NCBI GenBank assembly: GCA_036504335.1
Contig: DASXVJ010000012.1
Span: 9,067 to 73,066 of the forward strand
Direction of reading: 5' to 3'
Source: Fen-183 sp036504335
GTDB taxonomy: Bacteria > Acidobacteriota > Thermoanaerobaculia > UBA5066
Length of the DNA: 64,000 bases
Part shown: positions 1 to 8,030 of the stretch, piece by piece
How positions within the stretch are numbered: the stretch's first letter is position 1
Layout: the number at the start of each line of letters is the position of its first letter
The notes under the pieces: model-generated
The model's input: only the letters and a program-made list of their open reading frames with translations
Databases searched by the model: none
What the model was told of the DNA's origin: nothing
Program-made: the position numbers and the translations under genes

Positions 1-478
1 CGGACTCGGCGCCGGCCTCGCCGGGGACGACGGACCGGAGAGAGTGGCTCAGGTCGTTGCCGCCGATCGACACGAGGATGAGGCTCGCGCCGGCGATCCG
101 ACCCTGCACCGCCGCGTCTTCCACCTTTCTAAGAAAATCCCCGGTCTCCGAGCCATCGACCGCCAGATTGTCGACCGTCACCGTGAGGCTCGCCTTCCGC
201 AGCGCCGCCGCGACGCGCTCGGGGTAGCCGCCGCCGCCCGCCGCGTCACCCGCGCCCCGCGTGAGCGAGTCGCCGAGCGCGACGATGCGGAACGTGCCGC
301 TCGCGGGAACCGTCGGCGCTGGAGCAGGAGTCGGGAGGCCGAGCGGGCCGTCGCCGACGCGCTCGCCGAGGCGGCCGGAGAGTCCGGCGGCAGCCCCTCC
401 CGCGAGAACGCCCGCCGTCAGGAGGCCGAGCGCGGAGGGGACGAACCAGAGGAGGAGGCGGCGGGTGCGGAGCGTCAC
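1..478 (-). CDS. GDSL/SGNH-family lipase or esterase (3' end outside window)
   Basis: This is the N-terminal 159 codons of a gene read on the minus strand; its end lies beyond base 1. After a short basic start (TLRTRRLLLWF) there is a hydrophobic, alanine/glycine-rich segment that looks like a signal anchor. The GDSL block I motif RIVALGDSLTRGAG follows, and then the oxyanion block SIGGNDL. These are the hallmarks of SGNH hydrolases, which cleave esters with a Ser-His-Asp triad; the Asp/His block is off the window. I chose GTG at 478 because it precedes the hydrophobic leader. No Shine-Dalgarno is visible, but CACAAT sits at 492-487, 8 nt upstream. A copy of the dispersed GA-rich element lies inside it at 121-142 and encodes GDFLRKVED. 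The substrate cannot be inferred. Confidence 0.75.
   Translation of the reverse strand, partial: MTLRTRRLLLWFVPSALGLLTAGVLAGGAAAGLSGRLGERVGDGPLGLPTPAPAPTVPASGTFRIVALGDSLTRGAGDAAGGGGYPERVAAALRKASLTVTVDNLAVDGSETGDFLRKVEDAAVQGRIAGASLILVSIGGNDLSHSLRSVVPGEAGAES
121..142 (-). repeat. Dispersed GATTTCTT element, copy 1
   Basis: Minus-strand reading GGATTTTCTTAGAAAGGTGG inside the GDSL hydrolase gene. AT-rich against a GC-rich background; see the finding on the dispersed element. Confidence 0.6.
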
Positions 479-517
479 GGCCGCGTATTGTGCCGGAAGT
501 CCGCGCGGCTCCGGGTC

Positions 518-523
518 TAAGAT
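518..523 (+). promoter_or_regulatory. Putative -10 box, leaderless geometry
   Basis: TAAGAT ends 6 nt before the GTG start at 530, and there is no Shine-Dalgarno, so transcription would begin at or next to the start codon. No convincing -35 box is seen. Confidence 0.4.
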
Positions 524-529
524 CATTTC

Positions 530-1153
530 GTGAGCGAAGAGCGCGACGTCGACGCCGTTCTGCGCGAGTCCGAGGCCTTCTTCGGGGGGCGCGGCGCCGT
601 GCACCGGACGCTCCGGTCGCTCGCGGCGCGGCTCGACGCCGAGGGCATCCCGTACGCGATTCTCGGCGGCATGGCGCTGAACCTTCACGGGTTCGTCCGG
701 GAGACCGTGGACGTGGACGTCCTGCTCACCCGGGAGTCCCTCGACAGGTTTCGGGAGCGCCTCGTCGGCCGGGGATACGTCCCCGCGTTCGCGGGCGCGC
801 TGAAGAGCTTCAGGGACGCAGAGACCGGCGTCCGGATCGACGTCATCGCCGCCGGGGACTTTCCGGGCGACGGCAAGCCGAAGGACGTCGTCTTTCCCGC
901 GCCGGCGAGTATCGCGATCGAGAGGGGCGGGCTTCGCGTCGTCCCGCTGGAGACGCTCCTCGAGCTGAAGATCGCATCCGGCCTCTCGGCCGAGCACCGC
1001 CGGCTCGTCGACCTCGCCGACGTCCAGCGGACGATCGAGGCGCTGAAGCTTCCGAAGGAGCTCGGCGACAGGCTCCACCCCAGCGTCCGGGCCGAATACG
1101 GGCGCCTCTGGGCGCTGGCGCAGCGGGCAGGAGAAGGGCCGGTCGAGCGGTGA
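530..1153 (+). CDS. Nucleotidyltransferase-fold protein (AbiEii/MNT-like)
   Basis: A 207-residue protein. Its central segment ILGGMALNLHGFVRETVDVDVLL (residues about 44-66) matches the GG...hhG...T.D.D/hhh pattern of minimal nucleotidyltransferase-fold proteins, including AbiEii toxins and stand-alone nucleotidyltransferase-like proteins. The two aspartates in VDVDVL would bind metal, and a later RIDVI strand could supply the third carboxylate. The start is GTG at 530, 6 nt after a TAAGAT box. It lies 51 bp from the divergent GDSL gene and 42 bp before an ABC exporter. No antitoxin partner is adjacent, so a toxin-antitoxin role is not supported. The actual substrate is unknown. Confidence 0.7.
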   Translation: MSEERDVDAVLRESEAFFGGRGAVHRTLRSLAARLDAEGIPYAILGGMALNLHGFVRETVDVDVLLTRESLDRFRERLVGRGYVPAFAGALKSFRDAETGVRIDVIAAGDFPGDGKPKDVVFPAPASIAIERGGLRVVPLETLLELKIASGLSAEHRRLVDLADVQRTIEALKLPKELGDRLHPSVRAEYGRLWALAQRAGEGPVER

Positions 1154-1195
1154 CGAGAGAAACCGCCGCTTGACGGATGGCGTAAAACGTCTGCC

Positions 1196-1930
1196 GTGAG
1201 CGCCTCGCCCGTCGTCCTGTCCGCCGAGGGCCTCGCGAAGCGCTACGGCGACCGCGAGGTCGTGACGGACGCCTCGTTCGAGCTGCACCGGGGCGAGGTG
1301 TTCGGGTTCCTCGGCCCGAACGGGGCGGGGAAGACGACGACGATCCGGATGCTCGTGGGCCTCGTGAAGCCGACGCGCGGGCGCGTCGTCATCGACGGGC
1401 ACGACCTCGCGACCGAGTTCGAGGCGGCGATGCACAGGGTCGGCTGCATCGTCGAGACGCCCGACCTCTACAAGTTCCTGACCGGGCGCGAGAACCTCGA
1501 GCACTTCGCCCGGATGATCGGGAACGGCGCCGCCGGCCGGATCGACGAGCTGGCCCGCCTCGTCCACATGGACGAGCGCCTCGACGGCCTCGTGAGGACG
1601 TACTCCCTCGGGATGCGCCAGCGGGTCGGCATCGCGCAGGCGCTTCTCTCGGACCCGTCGGTCCTCATCCTCGACGAACCCACGAACGGCCTCGACCCGG
1701 CGGGCATCCGAGAGATGCGCGAGCTCGTCCGCCGCCTCGCGGGGGAGCGCGGCCTCGCCGTCTTCGTGTCGAGCCACCTCCTCTCGGAGGTCGAAAAGAT
1801 GGTCGACCGCATCGTGATCGTCCACCGCGGGCGCACGCTCGCAAAAGGCACGCTCTCCGATCTGACCGACGGGGGCAAACGCGGACTCGAGGATCTCTTC
1901 CTCGAGCTGACGGGCGGGGAGACGGTGTAG
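1196..1930 (+). CDS. ABC-2 type exporter, ATP-binding subunit
   Basis: A 244-residue ABC ATPase of the DrrA/CcmA-like exporter group. The Walker A motif is GPNGAGKTT (about 40-48), the signature is YSLGMRQRVG (about 136-145), Walker B with the catalytic Glu is LILDEPTNGLDP (about 157-168), and the switch His is in SSHLLSEVE. It is followed after 5 bp by its membrane partner. The start is GTG at 1196; there is no Shine-Dalgarno, but TAAAAC ends 7 nt upstream at 1188. The substrate is not evident; ABC-2 exporters move lipids, antibiotics or polysaccharides. Confidence 0.9.
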   Translation: MSASPVVLSAEGLAKRYGDREVVTDASFELHRGEVFGFLGPNGAGKTTTIRMLVGLVKPTRGRVVIDGHDLATEFEAAMHRVGCIVETPDLYKFLTGRENLEHFARMIGNGAAGRIDELARLVHMDERLDGLVRTYSLGMRQRVGIAQALLSDPSVLILDEPTNGLDPAGIREMRELVRRLAGERGLAVFVSSHLLSEVEKMVDRIVIVHRGRTLAKGTLSDLTDGGKRGLEDLFLELTGGETV

Positions 1931-1935
1931 ACGCG

Positions 1936-2940
1936 ATGCACGTGATGGTGGGGTTGGTCGAAAACGAGTGTTTGAAGATTCTTAGAAGGAGGAGATTCAG
2001 GCTCGTCCTGATCGTTCTGGCCGCCCTTCTGTGTCTCGTCGTCTTCGCCCAGAACCGGCAGCAGCAGAACCAGAGGCGGGATCACCCCGAGCGCGACTGG
2101 CGCGCGTCGGTGGAAAAGCGCGCGGGCGACCTCGAACGGCAGATGAATCAAAGGCGAGGCATCCCGGAGCAGTGGAAACGGTGGATGAAGTACGAGTCGG
2201 GGAGATTGCGTTATTACCTTTCCAAGAATCTTGATCCGAATTCCCTGACCGGTCCCGTCTTCGCCCGCACGTTCGCCGGCGTCGGCAGCGTCCTCCTCAT
2301 CCCCCTCCTCATCGCGGTCTTCGGAGCGGACCTCGTCTCGTCCGAATTCGCCGAGGGGACCGTCACGCTGCTTCTCACGCGCCCCGTCGCGCGGTGGAAG
2401 GTGCTTCTCTCGAAGCTGATCGCGATGGTTCTCTTCACGACGCTCACGCTGCTCGCGGCGTTCTTCCTCGCGTGGGGAATCTCGGGCGTCGCGTTCGGCT
2501 GGAGCGGCTGGGGAGCGCCCATGCTCACCGGCTTCCGGCTCGGCCCGGGCGCCGCGGGGGGCTTCGACCTCTCGGCCGTCAGAATTCTGCCGCTCTGGCA
2601 GGACGCGCTCGCCTCCTGGGGGCTCGCATGGCTGTCGGCGCTCTGCGTCGGCGCCGTCACGCTCCTGCTGTCCGTCCTCTTCCGGTCCGCAGCCGCCGCG
2701 ATGGGCACGATGATGGCGACGCTCGTGGCCGGCACGATCCTTTCGCGCATCGCCTCGGACTGGGACGGTGCGAAGTGGTTCTTCGTGACGAACCTGCCGC
2801 TCCCCGAGTTCTACGCGGGGATGCCGGCGCCCTTCGAGGGGATGACGCTTTCGTTCTCGGCGTGGGTGCTCGCGGGCTGGGCGGCGGCCGCGACGGCCGC
2901 GGCGTTCGCGGTTTTCACGCGGCGCGACGTCACGGCCTGA
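1936..2940 (+). CDS. ABC-2 type exporter, permease subunit
   Basis: A 334-residue integral membrane protein directly downstream of its ATPase. The N-terminus has a basic stretch (KILRRRRF) followed by TM1 (about 22-39). A soluble loop of about 70 residues then leads to a block of further hydrophobic helices. The motif SSEFAEGTVTLLLTRPV is typical of ABC-2 permeases of the NatB/YhaP type, in which a subset of the membrane protein contacts the nucleotide-binding subunit. An in-frame ATG at 1945 is an alternative start. Two copies of the dispersed GA-rich element fall within it, at 1974-1998 (encoding the basic N-terminus) and 2214-2233. Confidence 0.88.
   Translation: MHVMVGLVENECLKILRRRRFRLVLIVLAALLCLVVFAQNRQQQNQRRDHPERDWRASVEKRAGDLERQMNQRRGIPEQWKRWMKYESGRLRYYLSKNLDPNSLTGPVFARTFAGVGSVLLIPLLIAVFGADLVSSEFAEGTVTLLLTRPVARWKVLLSKLIAMVLFTTLTLLAAFFLAWGISGVAFGWSGWGAPMLTGFRLGPGAAGGFDLSAVRILPLWQDALASWGLAWLSALCVGAVTLLLSVLFRSAAAAMGTMMATLVAGTILSRIASDWDGAKWFFVTNLPLPEFYAGMPAPFEGMTLSFSAWVLAGWAAAATAAAFAVFTRRDVTA
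1974..1998 (+). repeat. Dispersed GATTTCTT element, copy 2
   Basis: GAAGATTCTTAGAAGGAGGA and following bases near the 5' end of the ABC permease; it is read as KILRRRRF here. Confidence 0.55.
2214..2233 (-). repeat. Dispersed GATTTCTT element, copy 3
   Basis: Minus-strand reading CAAGATTCTTGGAAAGGTAA within the ABC permease gene; lacks the distal GAAGAGG part. Confidence 0.45.
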
Positions 2941-2955
2941 ACGGGCCCCGGCGGC

Positions 2956-2961
2956 TACAAT
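2956..2961 (+). promoter_or_regulatory. Putative -10 box of kgd
   Basis: TACAAT ends 10 nt before the ATG at 2972; no Shine-Dalgarno is present between them. The same hexamer precedes the genes at 48546 and 63404. Confidence 0.45.
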
Positions 2962-2971
2962 TGACCCCTTC

Positions 2972-5900
2972 ATGAGCGACTCGTCCTCCGCCCTCGTCCT
3001 CAACGCCATGCTTGAGGAGTTCGGCGACAACGCGGCCTACGCGCTCGAGCTGTACGCGCACTACAGGCTGGACCCCGCCCTCGTCGACGAGGACTGGCGC
3101 CGGGCGTTCCGGGCGCTGGAGGACCGCGTCCCCTTCGCGATGAGCGTCCCGGCCCGGGCGATTTCTCAAGAGCCGCTCCTGATGTTCGAGCCCGCCGCGC
3201 CGTCCGCCCCCCCGGTGCCGGCGGCCCCGGCCGCCCCGCGCCCCGCCCCCGTGACCGCGCGCGCGGGCGAGCAGGCCGTCCCCATCGCGGGCGGCGCCGC
3301 GACGATCGCCCGGAACATGGAGGCGTCGCTCGGCGTCCCCACCGCCACGACGAACCGCGTCGTCCCCGTGAAGAACATGGAGGAGAACCGGCGGATCCTG
3401 AACCGCCACCGCGAGGCGCTCGGCCTCTCGAAGGTCTCCTTCACGCACTTCGTCGCGTGGGCCATCGTGCGCGCGCTCGAGAAGCACCCGGGGATGAACG
3501 ACGCGTTCGGCGAGGCCGACGGAAAGCCCGCCCGCATCAAGAAGCCCGCCGTGAACCTCGGCATCGCGATCGACATCACGAAGAAGGACGGCTCGCGCTC
3601 GCTCCTCGTCCCGAACATCAAGAATGCGGGGAAGATGGCGTTCGGCACGTTCCTGGCCGAGTTCGACACGCTCGTCGCCAAGGCGCGCAAGGGCGCGATC
3701 GAGCCCGACGCGTTCGCCGGCACGACGATCTCGCTCACGAACCCCGGGACGATCGGGACGACGTCTTCGCTGCCGCGCCTCATGCCGGGGCAGGGCGCCA
3801 TCATCGCGACGGGCGCGATGGGCTACCCGGCCGAATTCCAGGCCATGCCGGACGACGTCATGTCGGCGCTCGGCGTGTCGCGGGTCATGAACGTCTCGTC
3901 GACGTACGACCACCGGATCATCCAGGGCGCCGAGTCCGGAGGGTTCGTCGCGACGCTCCAGGACCTTCTCCTCGGGAACGACCGCTTCTACGACCGCATC
4001 TTCGAGGACCTGAAGGTCCCGCACCGGCCGATGCGCTGGGAGAAGGACGCGAGCTCGCCGTTCTTCGGCGGCGCGAACCGTCTCGAGGCCGTCGAGAAGC
4101 AGGCGCGCGTCCTGCAGCTCATCAACGCGTACCGCGTGCGCGGCCACCTCGTCGCCGACGTGAACCCCCTCGGCGTGGACGCCGTGCCGTACCACCCGGA
4201 CCTCGACCCCGCGACGTACGGCTTCACGCTGTGGGACCTCGACCGGCCGTTCATCACGAACGGGCTCGCCGGGCGCGACCACGCGACGCTGCGCGAGATC
4301 CTCGAGGTCCTCCGCCAGACGTACTGCGGAAAGATCGGCGCGGAGTTCATGTACAACCAGGACACCGCGCAGAAGACCTGGCTCATCGAGCGCATGGAAG
4401 GCTCGCGCAACCGCGCGAACCTGTCGCGCGAGGAGCGGCGCCGCGTCCTGAACGCGCTCGTGAGGGCCGAGGCGTTCGAGAAGTTCCTCCACACGAAGTA
4501 CGTCGGCCAGAAGCGCTTCTCGCTCGAGGGCGGCGAGGCCGCCATCGCGCTCCTCGACCGCCTCCTCGACCGCGCCGCCGAGGCCGACCTCGGCGAGGCC
4601 GTGATCGGGATGTCCCACCGCGGGCGCCTGACGGTCCTCGTGAACACGGTGGGGAAGCCCGCCGGGCAGATCTTCGCGGAGTTCGAGGGGCAGGTGGATG
4701 CCGAGTCGATCCTCGGGTCCGGCGACGTGAAGTACCACCTCGGCGCCGTGGGGACGCACGTCGCGCCGGGGGGCCAGAAGCTCGGCGTGTCGCTCGCGCC
4801 GAACCCGAGCCACCTCGAGTTCGTGGACCCGGTCGTCGAGGGCATGGTGCGCGCGAAGCAGACGTCCCTCGGCGACCAGCGGGACCACGCCAAGGTCCTG
4901 CCGGTCCTCCTGCACGGGGACGCCGCCTTCGCGGGGCAGGGAATCGTCGCCGAGACGCTCAACATGTCGCAGCTGCACGGCTACCGCACGGGCGGCACGG
5001 TGCACGTCGTCGTGAACAACCAGATCGGGTTCACGACGAACCCCGCCGACGCGCGCTCGTCGCCGTACTGCACGGACGTCGCGAAGATGGTGCAGGCGCC
5101 GGTCTTCCACGTGAACGGCGACGATGCCGAGGCCGTACTCCACGTCGCGGACATCGCCATGGAGTACCGCAACACGTTTCGGCGCGACGTCGTGATCGAC
5201 ATGGTCTGCTACCGCCGGTACGGCCACAACGAGGGCGACGAGCCGAGCTACACGCAGCCCCTCATGTACGTGAAGATCAAGGCTCACACGTCGGTCGCGC
5301 GCCTCACCGGCGCCGCGCTCGTGAAGCAAGGCGTCTTCTCGCAGGGCGAGGTCGACCAGATGTGGGCCGAGGCGAAGACCGCGCTCGACCGCGCCTACGA
5401 CGAGGCCCGCGGCGGCGCGAAGGCCGGGTTCGACTCGCTGACCGCGACGCCCGCGAAACGGCTCAAGCCGGAGGGCACGGTGCGCGAGCGCCTTGCCGAG
5501 GTCGCCCGCGCGGTCTCGGCGGTGCCCGAGGGCTTCGAAGTCCATCCGAAGCTCAAGCCCATCCTGAAGAGACGCTCCGAGTACGCGAGCGGCCGGCCGG
5601 AGATCGACTGGGCGGGCGGCGAGATGCTCGCGTTCGGGATGCTCCTCCTCGACGGCACGCCCGTGCGCCTCTCGGGGCAGGACTCGGGGCGCGGCACGTT
5701 CAGCCAGCGCCACTCCGTTCTCGCCGACGCGGCGACCGGCGCCGAGTGGACGCCGCTCAACACGATCGCACCCGAGCAGGCCGGCTTCGAGGTCATCGAC
5801 AGCCTCCTCTCGGAGAACGCCGTCATGGGCTTCGAGTTCGGCTACGCCGTGGCGGACCCGTCGACGCTCGTCCTGTGGGAAGGGCAGTTCGGCGACTTCG

Positions 5901-6661
5901 CGAACGGTGCCCAGGTCATCATCGACCAGTTCATCTCCGGCTCCGAGCAGAAGTGGAACCAGCGCTGCGGCCTCGTCCTGCTGCTGCCGCACGGGCAGGA
6001 AGGGCAGGGCCCCGAGCACTCCTCGGCGCGCCTCGAACGCTTCCTCACGCTCTGCGCCGAGGACAACATGCGCGTCGCGAACGTGTCGACGCCGGCGCAG
6101 TACTACCACCTGCTGCTCCGGCAGATGGCGGGCGACGTGCGCAAGCCGCTCGTCGTCATGACGCCGAAGAGCCTGCTGCGCCACCCGAAGGTCGTCTCGA
6201 CGATCGACGAGCTGGCCGACGGTGCGTTCCACACGGTCCTCGACGACCCGGCCGGGCCGTCGCGGGCGCGCCGGGTGATCCTCGCGAGCGGCAAGGTCGC
6301 GTGGGACCTCATCGCGGCGCGCGAGAAGGCCGACCGCACCGACGTCGCGATCGTGCGCCTCGAGCAGTACTACCCGTTCCCGGGCCGGGAGATCGGGCAG
6401 GTCCTCCAGCGCTACCCGCAGGACGCCGAGCTCGTCTGGGTGCAGGAGGAGCCGCGCAACATGGGCGCGTGGCGTTTCGTGCGCGAGCAGTTCCTGGACG
6501 GCAAGGTCGAAGGCCTTGCGGCCGGCCGCTCGCTTCGCTACGTCGGCAGGCGCGAGCTCGCGAGCCCGGCCCCCGGCTCGCACCACGCGTTCGCGCACGA
6601 GCAGGAGGCGCTCGTCGCGGAGGCCCTGCGCGTCGGCGCCCGGGAGACGGCGGCCGTCTAG
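2972..6661 (+). CDS. kgd: Multifunctional 2-oxoglutarate dehydrogenase/decarboxylase (E2-like + E1)
   Basis: At 1229 residues this matches the mycobacterial Kgd/OdhA architecture rather than plain SucA. An N-terminal helical segment (about 1-50) and a Pro/Ala-rich linker lead to an acyltransferase (E2) catalytic domain (about 100-350) ending in TYDHRIIQGAESG, where the His/Asp pair of E2 enzymes lies. The thiamine-diphosphate E1 part follows, with GMSHRGRLTVL (about 546), HGDAAFAGQG (about 648) and NNQIGFTT (about 685). No lipoyl domain is visible, so a separate E2/E3 must supply lipoate chemistry. It converts 2-oxoglutarate to succinyl-CoA (or succinic semialdehyde) in the TCA cycle. korAB, an alternative 2-oxoacid oxidoreductase, is encoded 15 kb away. 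A 1222-codon antisense open frame is a GC artefact. Confidence 0.95.
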   Translation: MSDSSSALVLNAMLEEFGDNAAYALELYAHYRLDPALVDEDWRRAFRALEDRVPFAMSVPARAISQEPLLMFEPAAPSAPPVPAAPAAPRPAPVTARAGEQAVPIAGGAATIARNMEASLGVPTATTNRVVPVKNMEENRRILNRHREALGLSKVSFTHFVAWAIVRALEKHPGMNDAFGEADGKPARIKKPAVNLGIAIDITKKDGSRSLLVPNIKNAGKMAFGTFLAEFDTLVAKARKGAIEPDAFAGTTISLTNPGTIGTTSSLPRLMPGQGAIIATGAMGYPAEFQAMPDDVMSALGVSRVMNVSSTYDHRIIQGAESGGFVATLQDLLLGNDRFYDRIFEDLKVPHRPMRWEKDASSPFFGGANRLEAVEKQARVLQLINAYRVRGHLVADVNPLGVDAVPYHPDLDPATYGFTLWDLDRPFITNGLAGRDHATLREILEVLRQTYCGKIGAEFMYNQDTAQKTWLIERMEGSRNRANLSREERRRVLNALVRAEAFEKFLHTKYVGQKRFSLEGGEAAIALLDRLLDRAAEADLGEAVIGMSHRGRLTVLVNTVGKPAGQIFAEFEGQVDAESILGSGDVKYHLGAVGTHVAPGGQKLGVSLAPNPSHLEFVDPVVEGMVRAKQTSLGDQRDHAKVLPVLLHGDAAFAGQGIVAETLNMSQLHGYRTGGTVHVVVNNQIGFTTNPADARSSPYCTDVAKMVQAPVFHVNGDDAEAVLHVADIAMEYRNTFRRDVVIDMVCYRRYGHNEGDEPSYTQPLMYVKIKAHTSVARLTGAALVKQGVFSQGEVDQMWAEAKTALDRAYDEARGGAKAGFDSLTATPAKRLKPEGTVRERLAEVARAVSAVPEGFEVHPKLKPILKRRSEYASGRPEIDWAGGEMLAFGMLLLDGTPVRLSGQDSGRGTFSQRHSVLADAATGAEWTPLNTIAPEQAGFEVIDSLLSENAVMGFEFGYAVADPSTLVLWEGQFGDFANGAQVIIDQFISGSEQKWNQRCGLVLLLPHGQEGQGPEHSSARLERFLTLCAEDNMRVANVSTPAQYYHLLLRQMAGDVRKPLVVMTPKSLLRHPKVVSTIDELADGAFHTVLDDPAGPSRARRVILASGKVAWDLIAAREKADRTDVAIVRLEQYYPFPGREIGQVLQRYPQDAELVWVQEEPRNMGAWRFVREQFLDGKVEGLAAGRSLRYVGRRELASPAPGSHHAFAHEQEALVAEALRVGARETAAV

Positions 6662-6687
6662 CGTCCGGGTAGGCCATACTTTCGCTC

Positions 6688-8025
6688 ATGAGAAATGTGC
6701 ACGTGCGGATTCCGGTCCTGCTCGTCTGTCTCGCCCTTGCCGCCGGCTGCGCGACGGCGCCGCCGCCGGAGAAGCGCGGCACGGTCCCGGAGCTCTGGCC
6801 CGGCTCGATCGCGGGCTACCTGACGAAGGAGGAGGTCCCCGACAGTCTCGCCCTCCTTCCGCCGCCCCCGGCCGTGGGCTCCGCGGCGCTCGCGGCGGAC
6901 GAGGAGGCGAACCGGGCCGGCCGCGCGCTGCGCGGGACGGCGCGCTTCGCGCAGGCGACCGAGGACTCGAACCTCACCTTCCCGCTCGCGGCGGGCGCGT
7001 TCGCGTGCGCCGTCGGCGCGCCGATCACGGAGCAGGACACGCCGCACCTCTACACGCTGCTCCGGCGGGTCCTCTCGGACGCGGGTTTTTCCACGGGCGC
7101 CGCCAAGAACAGGTACAAGCGCAAGCGGCCGTTCCTCGTGAACGGCGAGCCGACGTGCACCCCCGCCGACGAGAAGGACCTCGCCAGGCAGGGTTCGTAC
7201 CCCTCCGGCCACAGCGCGGCCGGATGGGCGTGGGCGCTCGTCCTCGCCGAGGTCGTGCCGGACCGCGCCGAAGCGGTCGTCGAGCGCGGCCGCGCGTTCG
7301 GCCAGAGCCGCGTCGTCTGCAACGTGCACTGGCAGGCGGACGTGAACGAGGGGCGCATCCTCGCCGCCGCGACCGTCGCGCGGCTCCACGCGGACGCGGC
7401 GTTCCGCGCCGACATCGCCGCCGCGAAGAAGGAGCTCGCCGCGGTGCGCGCGAAGGGCGCCGTGCCCGATCGCGATTGCCCGGCCGAGGCGGCCGCGCTC
7501 GCGGCCGCGCTTCCAGGGGCTGCGGCTTCCGAGGCTGTCCCCTCCGCGCCGCTTCCCGTGGCGGAGCGCTCGGCGATCCTGAAGGCGGCCCGGGAGATAT
7601 CTTCGAAGGCGCGATACGCCGCACTCATCACCATCGGCCCTGACGGTCAGCCTCAGGCCCGCATCGTCGACCCGCTTGGGCCGGACGGCGACTTCACGGT
7701 GTGGGTCGCCACGAACCCCGCGACGCGCAAGGTGGCCGATCTCGCGCGCGATCCGCGCGCCACTCTTCAATTCTTCGAGGCATCTCTTCCGGCTTACGTC
7801 ACGCTCGTCGGGACCGCGAGCCCCGTCGCGGAACCGGAAGTCAAGGCTCTTCACTGGAAGGACGACTGGGCGCCGTTCTACAGGGACAAGTTCCGTGGCG
7901 CGGACTTCATTCTCCTGAGGTTCGTCCCGAAGCGGCTCGAGATCGTCAGCCAGGCCCACGGGCTCGTGAACGACCCGAAGACGTGGCGGCCGGTCTCGGT
8001 CGAGTTTCCCGCGAAGACGCCCTGA
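6688..8025 (+). CDS. Lipoprotein fusing class A acid phosphatase (PAP2) and PNPOx-like split barrel
   Basis: A 445-residue protein with a lipoprotein signal (LALAAGCA, lipobox Cys at about 20). Residues about 60-260 carry the PAP2/class A acid phosphatase signature: KRKRPF (about 143), the catalytic PSGHS (about 171) and RVVCNVHWQAD (about 208-218). From about 290 to the end the sequence changes to a pyridoxamine-phosphate-oxidase-like or general-stress-protein-26 FMN split barrel (ALITIGPDGQPQARIVDP, then VWVATNPATRKVADL and RDPRATLQFFE). Class A phosphatases are normally about 230-250 residues without this extension. Both halves are in one uninterrupted frame, so the fusion looks real. The phosphatase would act in the periplasm; whether the barrel holds FMN there is unknown. 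Confidence 0.85.
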   Translation: MRNVHVRIPVLLVCLALAAGCATAPPPEKRGTVPELWPGSIAGYLTKEEVPDSLALLPPPPAVGSAALAADEEANRAGRALRGTARFAQATEDSNLTFPLAAGAFACAVGAPITEQDTPHLYTLLRRVLSDAGFSTGAAKNRYKRKRPFLVNGEPTCTPADEKDLARQGSYPSGHSAAGWAWALVLAEVVPDRAEAVVERGRAFGQSRVVCNVHWQADVNEGRILAAATVARLHADAAFRADIAAAKKELAAVRAKGAVPDRDCPAEAAALAAALPGAAASEAVPSAPLPVAERSAILKAAREISSKARYAALITIGPDGQPQARIVDPLGPDGDFTVWVATNPATRKVADLARDPRATLQFFEASLPAYVTLVGTASPVAEPEVKALHWKDDWAPFYRDKFRGADFILLRFVPKRLEIVSQAHGLVNDPKTWRPVSVEFPAKTP

Positions 8026-8030
8026 CCCGG

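Noticed and set aside
530..1153. Type IV toxin-antitoxin locus with an AbiEii-like toxin
   Set aside because: No AbiEi-like antitoxin is adjacent; the neighbours are a GDSL hydrolase and an ABC exporter.
2930..6598. 1222-codon open frame antisense to kgd
   Set aside because: It is the mirror of a high-GC coding gene, is very rich in R, V, H, L and D, and has no recognisable domain; the same occurs opposite nearly every long gene here (for example 34779-37775 and 41025-43730).
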